Assembly (NCBI GenBank): GCA_031271725.1
Contig: JAISVE010000102.1
Coordinates: 1-6,598, forward strand
Direction: 5' to 3'
Length of the DNA stretch: 6,598 bases
DNA from: Bacteroidales bacterium
Lineage (GTDB): Bacteria > Bacteroidota > Bacteroidia > Bacteroidales > P3
Each line of letters begins with the position of its first letter. Position 1 is the first letter of the stretch. Under the pieces are notes generated by a model, which was given only the letters and a program-made list of their open reading frames with translations, ran no database searches and was not told the origin of the DNA. The position numbers and the translations under genes were made by a program. Below are positions 1-5,623 of the stretch, piece after piece.

Positions 1-5
1 AATCG

Positions 6-13
6 TATATTTG
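6..13 (+). promoter_or_regulatory. -7 promoter element of the rpmF-plsX-fabH operon
   Basis: TATATTTG matches the Bacteroidota primary sigma factor -7 consensus TAnnTTTG exactly. It lies 35 bases before the rpmF start codon, which leaves a leader of roughly 28 bases. The matching -33 element (TTTG about 20 bases upstream) would fall outside the window and cannot be checked. The leader is A-rich with no Shine-Dalgarno sequence, as is usual in this phylum. Confidence 0.7.
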
Positions 14-48
14 CACCCTTTTGATTAAGTAACCAAAAACATAATATT

Positions 49-234
49 ATGCCAAATCCCAAATGGAGATTCTCTAAAACGAGAACAAGAAAAAGAAGAA
101 CACACGACAAACTTGAAGTTCCACAAATATCCTCTTGCAGTAATTGTGGCGCACCTACCCTATACCACCACGTTTGCCCGGAATGCGGCTATTATCGCGG
201 CAAGCAGGCAATTGTTGTAGGAGCCGGTGCGTAA
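49..234 (+). CDS. rpmF: Large ribosomal subunit protein bL32
   Basis: This 61-residue protein is a structural component of the 50S ribosomal subunit. The N-terminal third is strongly basic and carries the family pattern of Pro-Lys followed by SKTRTRKRRTHDKL (residues 9-22). Two CxxC knuckles, Cys30/Cys33 and Cys43/Cys46, form the zinc-binding ribbon, so this is the zinc-containing form and not a cysteine-free zinc-independent paralogue. Length is normal for bL32. The start is the first ATG after a promoter-like element and is followed by the expected PNPK motif. plsX begins 7 bases after the stop codon. The rpmF-plsX-fabH order is widespread in bacteria and is thought to couple ribosome production to membrane lipid synthesis. 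Identification is secure. Confidence 0.96.
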   Translation: MPNPKWRFSKTRTRKRRTHDKLEVPQISSCSNCGAPTLYHHVCPECGYYRGKQAIVVGAGA

Positions 235-241
235 TTAAACA

Positions 242-1207
242 ATGAAATTAGGTCTTGACATAATGGGCGGTGACTTCGCCCCACAAAACGCTATTGACGG
301 TGCCATTCTTGCCCTCTCCGCAATAGGAGAAAAAGATACTCTTGTACTTATAGGAAAAGAAAGCGTTATCAGGGAGGAATTATCAAAAAGGGAGGTTTCT
401 GCCGAACGCTTTTCCATAGTGCATACCGAAGAGGTTATAGAGATGGAGGAAAAGCCGATAAAGGCATTAAAAGAAAAACCAAATTCCGGTATTGTCATAG
501 GTTGTCAATTGCTTGTCAAAGGCGAAATAGACGCTTTTGCAAGTGCCGGAAATTCCGGTGCGCTTCTTGCCGGTGCAGTTAGTATTGTAAAGTGTATTCC
601 GGGTGTTATACGCCCATGTACAGGTACTGTTCTGCCAACCTTGAACGGTAGTCAAGCCATGTTGCTTGATATTGGAACAAATCCTGACGCAAGACCCGAA
701 GTACTTGTCCAATTTGCAATTTTGGGCAGTATATATATGGAACTTTTCGGTAAAAAAAATCCAACAGTATGCTTGCTTAATGTGGGAACCGAAGAAGGAA
801 AAGGCAATCAACAAACTCAGGTTGCCTTTAACCTTATGAAAGAAAGCCCAAGCATAAATTTTGTCGGCAATCGTGAGCCGCGCGATTTTTTTAAGGGCGA
901 AACAGACGTCTTTGTTACAGACGGATTTGTAGGCAATATTGTATTAAAAGAGCTTGAAACATTCTACCGCCTGCTGCAAAAACGCGGTATATCAGATGAC
1001 TTTTTTAATTTACTGAATTATGAATTATACGGCGGAACACCACTTTTGGGAATAAATGCCCCTACCATACTTGGACATGGAATTTCAAGCGCAATAGCAT
1101 TTAAGAACATGATCCTCCAAATGAAAAATATGTGCGATAATGATATAGTAGAAAAACTACAAAAAATATTCTACAAACACAACAGTCAAACAAGCGAACA
1201 GCAATAA
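242..1207 (+). CDS. plsX: Phosphate acyltransferase PlsX (acyl-ACP:phosphate transacylase)
   Basis: PlsX converts acyl-ACP and inorganic phosphate to acyl-phosphate, the donor used by PlsY to start glycerophospholipid synthesis. It is a peripheral membrane enzyme. The 321 residues match the family's usual length. Family motifs seen in order are GLDIMGGDFAP (residues 4-14; usual form xDAMGGDxAP), SAGNSGALLA (101-110), LLDIGTNPDARPE (141-153; more often LLDxGANxDxxPE), NVGTEEGKGN (180-189), DGFVGN (227-232) and a late GHGISS (278-283). The start codon lies 7 bases after the rpmF stop and gives the expected N-terminal strand. The gene end, including the stop codon, is embedded in an 8-bp inverted repeat, and fabH starts 29 bases later. 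Identification is secure. The Thr-Asn-Pro substitution in the third motif looks like ordinary divergence. Confidence 0.95.
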   Translation: MKLGLDIMGGDFAPQNAIDGAILALSAIGEKDTLVLIGKESVIREELSKREVSAERFSIVHTEEVIEMEEKPIKALKEKPNSGIVIGCQLLVKGEIDAFASAGNSGALLAGAVSIVKCIPGVIRPCTGTVLPTLNGSQAMLLDIGTNPDARPEVLVQFAILGSIYMELFGKKNPTVCLLNVGTEEGKGNQQTQVAFNLMKESPSINFVGNREPRDFFKGETDVFVTDGFVGNIVLKELETFYRLLQKRGISDDFFNLLNYELYGGTPLLGINAPTILGHGISSAIAFKNMILQMKNMCDNDIVEKLQKIFYKHNSQTSEQQ

Positions 1208-1217
1208 GCCTGTTCGC
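1194..1217 (+). repeat. Perfect 8-bp inverted repeat spanning the plsX stop codon
   Basis: GCGAACAG (1194-1201) and CTGTTCGC (1210-1217) are exact reverse complements separated by 8 bases. The TAA stop codon of plsX lies in the loop. The transcript could form a stable hairpin in the short plsX-fabH junction, ending 19 bases before the fabH start. The bases after it are AT-rich but not an uninterrupted T run, so this is not a canonical terminator. It could attenuate fabH, protect an mRNA end or be a processing site; the role is inference. Confidence 0.6.
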
Positions 1218-1236
1218 ATTATTTATCTACTATTTT

Positions 1237-2292
1237 ATGGAAAAAATCAGAGCAAAAATTACAGGTGTAGGTACTTACGTTCCCGAATATATTCTCACAA
1301 ATGAAGAGTTAAGTAAAATGGTTGATACCTCAGACGAGTGGATTATGACACGTGTCGGTATCAAAGAACGCCATCTGTTAAGAAAACCCGGCGAAACATC
1401 ATCATATAAACTTCCTGAAAATATTGTTCAAGATGCTTCGTTTAATCCTTCCGACATCGGTTTGGCCACTTCAGATATGGGTGCGGAAGCAGTAAAAAAG
1501 TTATTGGAAAAGACAGGAACCAAGCCGGAAGAAATAGATTTGCTTATATGCGGAACTGTTACGGGTGACATGATTTTCCCCGCCACTGCCTGTATTATTG
1601 CGGATAAAGTTAATATCCGCAATGCCTTTACCTTTGATATTAACGGAGGATGTTGCGGCTTTATCTATCCGCTTGCAACTGCTGCCCGTTATGTAGAGTC
1701 AGGGCGTTATAAGAAAGTTATTGTTGTCGGTGCAGATATGAACTCGTCTATGACTGACTACCAAGATAGAAGTACATGTTGTTTGTTTGGCGATGCAGCC
1801 GGCGCAGTGCTGCTTGAGCCGACTACTGAGGAAGTCGGTATTATGGACGAAAAAATGGGCTCTGACGGTACCGGCTGGACACATCTGCATTTGAAAGCAG
1901 GCGGTTCATTGATGCGCCCAACCCATGAAACAATAGACAGAAAATTGCATTATCTCTATATGGAAGGACAAGCAGTTTTCAAAGGGGCTGTAAAAAATAT
2001 GGCAGATGTTGCCGAAGAAGTTATACATAGAAATAACCTTGACCCGCAAAATGTCTGGCTACTTCCACATCAGGCAAACCTGCGCATTATTGACGCAGTA
2101 GAACATCGCATTAAATTTAACCACGAAAAAGTTCTTAAAAACATAGAAAAATACGGTAATACAACCGCTGCAACAATACCCCTTGTTATTAGTGATTTTG
2201 AACACAAATTCAAAAAAGGGGATGATTTGCTTATTTGTTCTTTCGGGGCGGGATTTTGCTGGGGGGCTGTTTGGCTAAAGTGGGCATATTAG
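1237..2292 (+). CDS. fabH: Beta-ketoacyl-ACP synthase III (KAS III)
   Basis: KAS III starts type II fatty acid synthesis by condensing acetyl-CoA (or a branched acyl-CoA) with malonyl-ACP. Thiolase-fold signatures are clear: ITGVGTYVP (residues 8-16), DTSDEWIMTRVGIKER (30-45, with the CoA-contacting Trp35 and Arg39), nucleophile Cys139 in DINGGCCGF, FGDAAGA (184-190), LPHQAN with His278, YGNTTAA with Asn308, and the C-terminal GAGFCWGA loop. The 30-residue His-Asn spacing equals that of the E. coli enzyme (H244, N274). Two oddities stand out. The stretch from Glu53 to Met81 is about 23 residues longer than in E. coli FabH, and the usual Ala-Ala-Cys-Ser/Ala around the nucleophile is Gly-Gly-Cys-Cys. 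The frame is intact and all triad residues are present, so I expect an active enzyme. The start ATG gives the MEKI N-terminus I recall for Bacteroides FabH. Confidence 0.93.
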   Translation: MEKIRAKITGVGTYVPEYILTNEELSKMVDTSDEWIMTRVGIKERHLLRKPGETSSYKLPENIVQDASFNPSDIGLATSDMGAEAVKKLLEKTGTKPEEIDLLICGTVTGDMIFPATACIIADKVNIRNAFTFDINGGCCGFIYPLATAARYVESGRYKKVIVVGADMNSSMTDYQDRSTCCLFGDAAGAVLLEPTTEEVGIMDEKMGSDGTGWTHLHLKAGGSLMRPTHETIDRKLHYLYMEGQAVFKGAVKNMADVAEEVIHRNNLDPQNVWLLPHQANLRIIDAVEHRIKFNHEKVLKNIEKYGNTTAATIPLVISDFEHKFKKGDDLLICSFGAGFCWGAVWLKWAY

Positions 2293-2319
2293 AATCTGAT
2301 TCAAATAAGCGAATAAGGG

Positions 2320-2351
2320 TTTGGCGGAGTGATGAAAGTTTTGTATCTTTG
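2320..2351 (+). promoter_or_regulatory. Two-part Bacteroidota promoter for the outer-membrane protein pair
   Basis: TTTG (2320-2323) and TATCTTTG (2344-2351) match the -33 and TAnnTTTG -7 elements and are separated by 20 bases, within the usual range. The element ends 21 bases before the GTG start of the next gene, leaving a leader of about 15 bases. It lies just after fabH, so the following two genes probably form their own transcription unit. No clear intrinsic terminator for fabH is visible in the 80-base gap (2293-2372). Confidence 0.75.
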
Positions 2352-2372
2352 TGAGATAGGATTTTTAGCATT

Positions 2373-2990
2373 GTGCATTTAAGATACTTAAAGATAATAT
2401 TTATAAGCATCGCTCTCTTTGCGACTTTTTCTGCAAGCGGGCAGTTTCGTTATGTAAAACGTTCTGAAGGTCTGTTTGCTAATGAAGATAAACCGGCATA
2501 CAACGGCATTACCATAGAAGCAGTGCCTCTATTTTTCAATGGCTTTTCGCTCGCTTATGAAAGACATATTGCGAAAGGCAACTGGATAGTAATTCAACCC
2601 ACATACTACACTAAAATCAGTTACTCATCATCGCGTAAAAGCGATATCCGCAATATGCAAGGACTTTCCATTACCTTATCTCACCGCTATACATACTTTG
2701 AAATAGACAGAGTTGGTTTTGGGCTTTATCTGCAATGGGGAGCAATGTATTACCAAAATAATATTACTCAAGTAAGCGGAGACGTGCATGATATTCAGAA
2801 ATTAGGAATTGATATTGCACTCGGACTTCGTCAAACAATTATACGCCCTTTATACTTTACTTTTTATATTGGTTACGGACAGCGTTTTATTCTTAAAAAT
2901 GAGAATAAAATGTACATGAATAATATGTTTGATCATGGCTACGGCGGAGCTAATTTAAGTATTGGTTTAGGGCTTGGATTTCGGTTTTAA
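2373..2990 (+). CDS. Secreted, probable outer-membrane beta-barrel protein of unknown function
   Basis: I do not recognise a named family. Residues 1-23 form a Sec signal peptide: a basic start, a hydrophobic core (IIFISIALFATF) and a SASG/Q-type cleavage region. The remaining ~180 residues alternate polar and hydrophobic positions and are rich in Tyr, Phe and Gly. They end in GLGLGFRF with a terminal Phe, typical of Bacteroidota outer-membrane barrels. A motif VPLFFNGF (51-58) followed by a Trp-containing strand (WIVIQPTYY) recurs in the next gene, so the two are paralogues. The start is GTG: an in-frame TGA lies at 2352-2354, no ATG precedes the signal peptide, and the promoter ends 21 bases upstream. 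The stop is 8 bases before the next gene, indicating co-transcription. Confidence is high for an exported barrel-like protein; function is unknown. Confidence 0.82.
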   Translation: MHLRYLKIIFISIALFATFSASGQFRYVKRSEGLFANEDKPAYNGITIEAVPLFFNGFSLAYERHIAKGNWIVIQPTYYTKISYSSSRKSDIRNMQGLSITLSHRYTYFEIDRVGFGLYLQWGAMYYQNNITQVSGDVHDIQKLGIDIALGLRQTIIRPLYFTFYIGYGQRFILKNENKMYMNNMFDHGYGGANLSIGLGLGFRF

Positions 2991-2998
2991 AATTTATT

Positions 2999-3628
2999 AT
3001 GAAAAGAATATTTGTTTTATTTTTTGTTATAGTTTTCTTTTGCTCTGCTTTTGTGCATGCGCAGGGAACGCAATATAATAAGACAGATATTCTACATCCT
3101 GTTTTTTCGGAAAAGGTGATGATAAGCTTAGTGCCCGTCCCAATTATCTTTAACGGATTCCGTGTTGATGCAGATATTAGACTTGGCGACAATCTCTGGT
3201 TGAATATTGCCCCACGTTTTAATCTCAAAGTTGCCGCAGATACTGCATCTGAATTTGTTTACGGAGGAGGGCTTGATATAAACGCCCGCTATTATGTGAG
3301 AAATACGCCTGACGGTTTCTACATTTCCGCAGGTCTTGGTGCGGAGTATAACCGTTTAGCAGATATTATAAAGAAACCGAAACCTGCGCAATATCTCGAA
3401 GTTACTTCTTTGCGTTTCGGCGGGCAGGCGCATTTAGGATATTCTATTCGTTTGTGGCCTGATTGTTCTATGGATTTTTACGTTGGCGCAACTTTCCGCT
3501 ATTCGTCAAACTCTTTCGTTGATGATAAATCTCAGGAGGTTTATGACAAAATAAAAATAAATCCTTTCAGTTATTATTTTAGCGGGATTTGCTTTGACGG
3601 CGGAATTAGAATTAGTATTACGTTATAA
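2999..3628 (+). CDS. Secreted, probable outer-membrane beta-barrel protein, paralogue of the preceding gene
   Basis: This 209-residue protein has a Sec signal peptide (residues 1-21, Phe/Val-rich core, VHA/Q cleavage site). The mature part is rich in aromatic and glycine residues with strand-like alternation, for example LDINARYYV, GFYISAGLGAEY and FYVGATFRYSS. It ends in GGIRISITL, as a final beta strand would. VPVPIIFNGF (45-54) followed by LWLNIAPRFN aligns with VPLFFNGF and its Trp strand in the upstream protein, which supports an old tandem duplication. Overall identity is low. It lies 8 bases after the upstream stop with no promoter of its own visible. Cys15 lies within the signal core and does not fit a lipobox. 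The last codons overlap, on the opposite strand, a leftover of the lolD 3' end. Function is unknown. Confidence 0.82.
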   Translation: MKRIFVLFFVIVFFCSAFVHAQGTQYNKTDILHPVFSEKVMISLVPVPIIFNGFRVDADIRLGDNLWLNIAPRFNLKVAADTASEFVYGGGLDINARYYVRNTPDGFYISAGLGAEYNRLADIIKKPKPAQYLEVTSLRFGGQAHLGYSIRLWPDCSMDFYVGATFRYSSNSFVDDKSQEVYDKIKINPFSYYFSGICFDGGIRISITL

Positions 3629-3680
3629 CAATTCCATCTTTCATTTCGATTTTTCTGTCTTCATATATTTCGTTACACAG
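3618..3680 (-). pseudogene. Remnant of a lolD-like ABC ATPase 3' end
   Basis: Read on the minus strand, this stretch encodes CNEIYEDRKIEMKDGIVIT followed by TAA (3618-3620). The intact LolD ends in HNEHLAAKSDRKIEMKDG then four more residues. DRKIEMKDG is identical in both, the preceding Asn-Glu uses the same codons, and the difference between them is exactly three codons, so frame is kept. Nothing resembling the signature motif or Walker boxes precedes it; the ATPase gene's stop codon lies 8 bases upstream. The fragment is therefore the end of a lolD-like gene cut off from its body. Its stop lies inside the end of the convergent outer-membrane gene. It could be the original lolD terminus displaced by insertion, or the relic of a lost paralogue. 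Confidence 0.75.
3634..3660. repeat. Direct repeat, left copy (lolD 3'-end sequence)
   Basis: These 27 bases match 4983-5009 in the same orientation at 26 positions. The only difference, G3648 versus T4997, turns the minus-strand Ile codon ATA into ATC and is silent. Weaker similarity continues to 3675 (TTCGTTA at 3669-3675 corresponds to 5027-5033) after a 9-base length difference. The two copies flank the AAA ATPase gene. Confidence 0.9.
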
Positions 3681-3686
3681 TAAGCT

Positions 3687-3705
3687 CCTACCACTCAGTG
3701 GTAAG
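3687..3705 (-). repeat. Palindrome at the 3' end of the ATPase gene
   Basis: TACCACTCAGTGGTA (3689-3703) is a perfect palindrome around a single central base and includes the ATPase stop codon. In the minus-strand transcript it could form an 8-bp stem (one G-U pair) with a three-base loop. No U tract follows, so it does not qualify as a standard terminator. It might still define or protect the 3' end of the message. Confidence 0.45.
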
Positions 3706-4902
3706 AAAATCTCCAATATACAAATGCTTTATGCCATCATAACTTGAGTAATTTGTATTTTCGGCTGTTACAACTGTTTTAGGGTAATTATCCTTTATAC
3801 TTGCGAGATTTCCAAATTCTCTTTCAATAGTATCTTGTCTCAATAGTTCAACCGCAACTTGTATGTACATTGTTTCATTATTTTTTGTCGCCACAAAATC
3901 AATTTCCTTATTGCCGACTGTTCCGACTTTAACATCATAACCACAAGTTAAAAGATGATGATAAACCACATTTTCGAGCAATTGCGCCTTGTCCTGCGGC
4001 TTATATCCTACAAGTACATTGCGAATCCCCAAATCTTCAAAATAAAATTTCTCACCTATTTCAAACGTCTTCTTACCCACTATATCATAACGTTCCGCAC
4101 GATATGTTACAAATGCCTGCGACACCGCCCTCGTATATTCTATAACTTGTTGAACACCCATTTTCACTTTTTGATTTTTAAGATATTCGCTTATTTTTTT
4201 TGCAGAAAACATTTGTCCCACATTGCCTGCAAGAAATTTTATCAATTGCTCGAGAAAAACCGTTTGCCGAATATTTTGTCTTTGAATTATATCCTTTAAT
4301 ATAATTGTCGAATATATACTTCTCAGATATTCTGTGATTATGGCTTCATTGTAAGGCAGATGTAATAAATAAGGAAGTCCGCCGAAACGCATATATCTTT
4401 CTAAATTGTCGGAATTATTTTTAAGAGAATTAAATTGTAAAAATTCGAGATAAGAAAGCCCGTAAATTCTAAATTCAATATAACGTCCACCGAGTTCGTT
4501 TGCAATATCGCTCGAAAGCATTTCAGAATTGCTGCCTGTTATATAAATATCATTCTTGCTATTCAGCGCAAGCGAAGCAATTGCCTTGTGAAAATTATTA
4601 ATCATTTGCACTTCGTCAACAAAAATATAATTCTTGCGCCCTTTCAATGACTTTGAAATAATATAATTGTGCAAATCCTTATAATCTCTAATTTCATCAA
4701 ACGCAACATCTTCCTTATTTATATAGATTATATTTGCCGACTTATCCTGTTCCTTAATTTTTTCAATAATGCCATAAAGAACATAACTCTTACCTACTCT
4801 ACGGTGTCCTACAAGTACCTTAATAATTTTTTTGCCGATAAAAGGCGATATTTTATGAAAATAAATATCCCTGCGGAAAAAATTGTCGAATTGATTTTGC
4901 AT
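3688..4902 (-). CDS. AAA ATPase with C-terminal DUF4143 domain
   Basis: This 404-residue protein belongs to a large bacterial and archaeal family whose function is unsettled. Walker A is GHRRVGKS (residues 32-39) and Walker B is YIFVDE (92-97) followed by VQ. The sensor strand ITGSNS (121-126) and GGRYIEF with Arg140 (138-144) are also typical. The DUF4143 part shows YMRFGGLPYLL (170-180) and IYSTIILKDIIQR (196-208). A C-terminal EID (333-335) with YIQVA (346-350) resembles a PD-(D/E)xK nuclease core, but Ala stands where the catalytic Lys would be. The start is certain: an in-frame TAA lies 10 bases upstream. A -7 element precedes the gene, so it can be transcribed apart from lolD. It lies between two copies of the lolD 3' end, indicating late arrival. 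Several stretches look AT-richer than neighbouring genes. Members often occur as scattered genomic copies. Confidence 0.9.
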   Translation of the reverse strand: MQNQFDNFFRRDIYFHKISPFIGKKIIKVLVGHRRVGKSYVLYGIIEKIKEQDKSANIIYINKEDVAFDEIRDYKDLHNYIISKSLKGRKNYIFVDEVQMINNFHKAIASLALNSKNDIYITGSNSEMLSSDIANELGGRYIEFRIYGLSYLEFLQFNSLKNNSDNLERYMRFGGLPYLLHLPYNEAIITEYLRSIYSTIILKDIIQRQNIRQTVFLEQLIKFLAGNVGQMFSAKKISEYLKNQKVKMGVQQVIEYTRAVSQAFVTYRAERYDIVGKKTFEIGEKFYFEDLGIRNVLVGYKPQDKAQLLENVVYHHLLTCGYDVKVGTVGNKEIDFVATKNNETMYIQVAVELLRQDTIEREFGNLASIKDNYPKTVVTAENTNYSSYDGIKHLYIGDFLTTEW

Positions 4903-4908
4903 AATAGT

Positions 4909-4964
4909 TTATTTTATAAGTAAAGTATTTTGCAAATATACAAAAAGTTTCATTTATAAAATAA
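4909..4964. repeat. 11-base inverted repeat flanking the ATPase promoter
   Basis: TTATTTTATAA (4909-4919) and TTATAAAATAA (4954-4964) are exact reverse complements 34 bases apart. One arm lies between the predicted transcription start and the ATPase start codon; the other covers the expected -33 region, with the -7 element between them. This is the layout of a repressor operator pair. Both arms are pure A/T in AT-rich DNA, so chance is a real alternative. Confidence 0.4.
4933..4940 (-). promoter_or_regulatory. -7 promoter element of the ATPase gene
   Basis: On the minus strand TATATTTG, followed by C, matches TAnnTTTG exactly and lies 30 bases before the ATPase ATG, leaving a leader of about 24 bases. 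The expected -33 position holds TTAT, not TTTG, so the promoter may be weak or regulated. It lies in the 64-base gap after lolD. Confidence 0.6.
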
Positions 4965-4966
4965 GT

Positions 4967-5623
4967 TTATTTGCTAAGACGACCATCTTTCATTTCTATT
5001 TTTCTGTCTGACTTTGCTGCCAAGTGTTCGTTATGGGTTACTATAACAAAGGTTTGTTTGTATTTTTCTCTTAACGAGAAAAACAAATCATGTAATGCGA
5101 GAGCATTTGCAGTATCTAAATTTCCACTTGGTTCATCTGCAAATACAACGGGTGGATTGTTGATTATTGCACGTGCTACCGCTACCCTCTGCCCCTCGCC
5201 GCCGGATACTTCGGAGGGTCTGTTATTTTCTCTTTCTTGCAAACCTAAAAATGACAAAATTTCTCTTGCGTTTTCTTTTGCTTCCTTCTTGCTTTTACCT
5301 GCTATAAGTGCGGGGAGCATTATGTTTTCAAGAATGGAAAATTCAGGAAGCAGATAGTGGAATTGAAATACAAAGCCCATTTGATTGTTACGGAATTTTG
5401 CAGTTTCGCGTGCTGACATTTTAAAAATATTATTGCCGTTTATGCAAACTTCACCATTATCGGGCTTTTCAAGTCCGCCCATTATTTGCAAAAGTGTGGT
5501 TTTACCTGCACCGGACGCACCTGTTATGGCAACTATTTCGGCTTTTGATATTTCAAGATTTATGCCTTTTAATACTTCTACGCTTCCATAGGATTTGTGT
5601 ATGTTTTTTACTTGTATCATCAT
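4967..5623 (-). CDS. lolD: LolD-type ABC transporter ATPase (lipoprotein release)
   Basis: LolD powers the inner-membrane LolC/E complex that extracts lipoproteins for delivery towards the outer membrane. All nucleotide-binding motifs are present in 218 residues: Walker A GASGAGKTT (35-43), Q-loop Gln87, signature SGGEGQR (140-146), Walker B VVFADE (159-164), D-loop GNLD (167-170) and switch His197. FQFHYLLPEFSILEN (86-100) after the Q-loop is close to the LolD-specific FQFHxLLPEF pattern and separates it from generic MacB or FtsE ATPases. No permease gene is in the window; LolC/E is often encoded elsewhere. The ATG directly abuts the queH stop codon, so the two are translationally linked. 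The last residues, RLSK, follow a sequence repeated beyond the ATPase gene, so the present C-terminus may have been acquired when that gene inserted. A second ATG directly follows the first. Confidence 0.9.
   Translation of the reverse strand: MMIQVKNIHKSYGSVEVLKGINLEISKAEIVAITGASGAGKTTLLQIMGGLEKPDNGEVCINGNNIFKMSARETAKFRNNQMGFVFQFHYLLPEFSILENIMLPALIAGKSKKEAKENAREILSFLGLQERENNRPSEVSGGEGQRVAVARAIINNPPVVFADEPSGNLDTANALALHDLFFSLREKYKQTFVIVTHNEHLAAKSDRKIEMKDGRLSK
4983..5009. repeat. Direct repeat, right copy (inside the lolD 3' end)
   Basis: This is the partner of 3634-3660, with 26 of 27 bases identical. Here it encodes the DRKIEMKDG segment close to the LolD C-terminus, 5 codons (including the stop) before the gene end. 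The distance between corresponding bases of the two copies is 1349, which matches one ATPase gene plus its promoter region. Confidence 0.9.

Noticed and set aside
467..814. 115-codon open frame on the minus strand inside plsX
   Set aside because: It lies wholly within a well-recognised gene, the translation is Cys/Thr/Asn-rich with no recognisable motif, and it has no promoter; it is a shadow frame.
2292..2302. GAATCTGATTC palindrome right after fabH as a terminator
   Set aside because: The arms are only five bases, the pairing is AT-rich and no T tract follows.
3042..3060. Lipobox around Cys15 of the second outer-membrane protein
   Set aside because: The cysteine lies inside the hydrophobic core and is followed by a good VHA/Q signal peptidase I site, so a lipoprotein is unlikely.
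2950..3228. 92-codon minus-strand frame across the junction of the two outer-membrane genes
   Set aside because: It is antisense to two genes with good signal peptides and a shared motif, and the translation shows no family features.
3661..4982. ATPase segment as a classical insertion sequence
   Set aside because: Its ends are not inverted repeats and it encodes no transposase; the 27-base flanking repeats are longer than usual target duplications.
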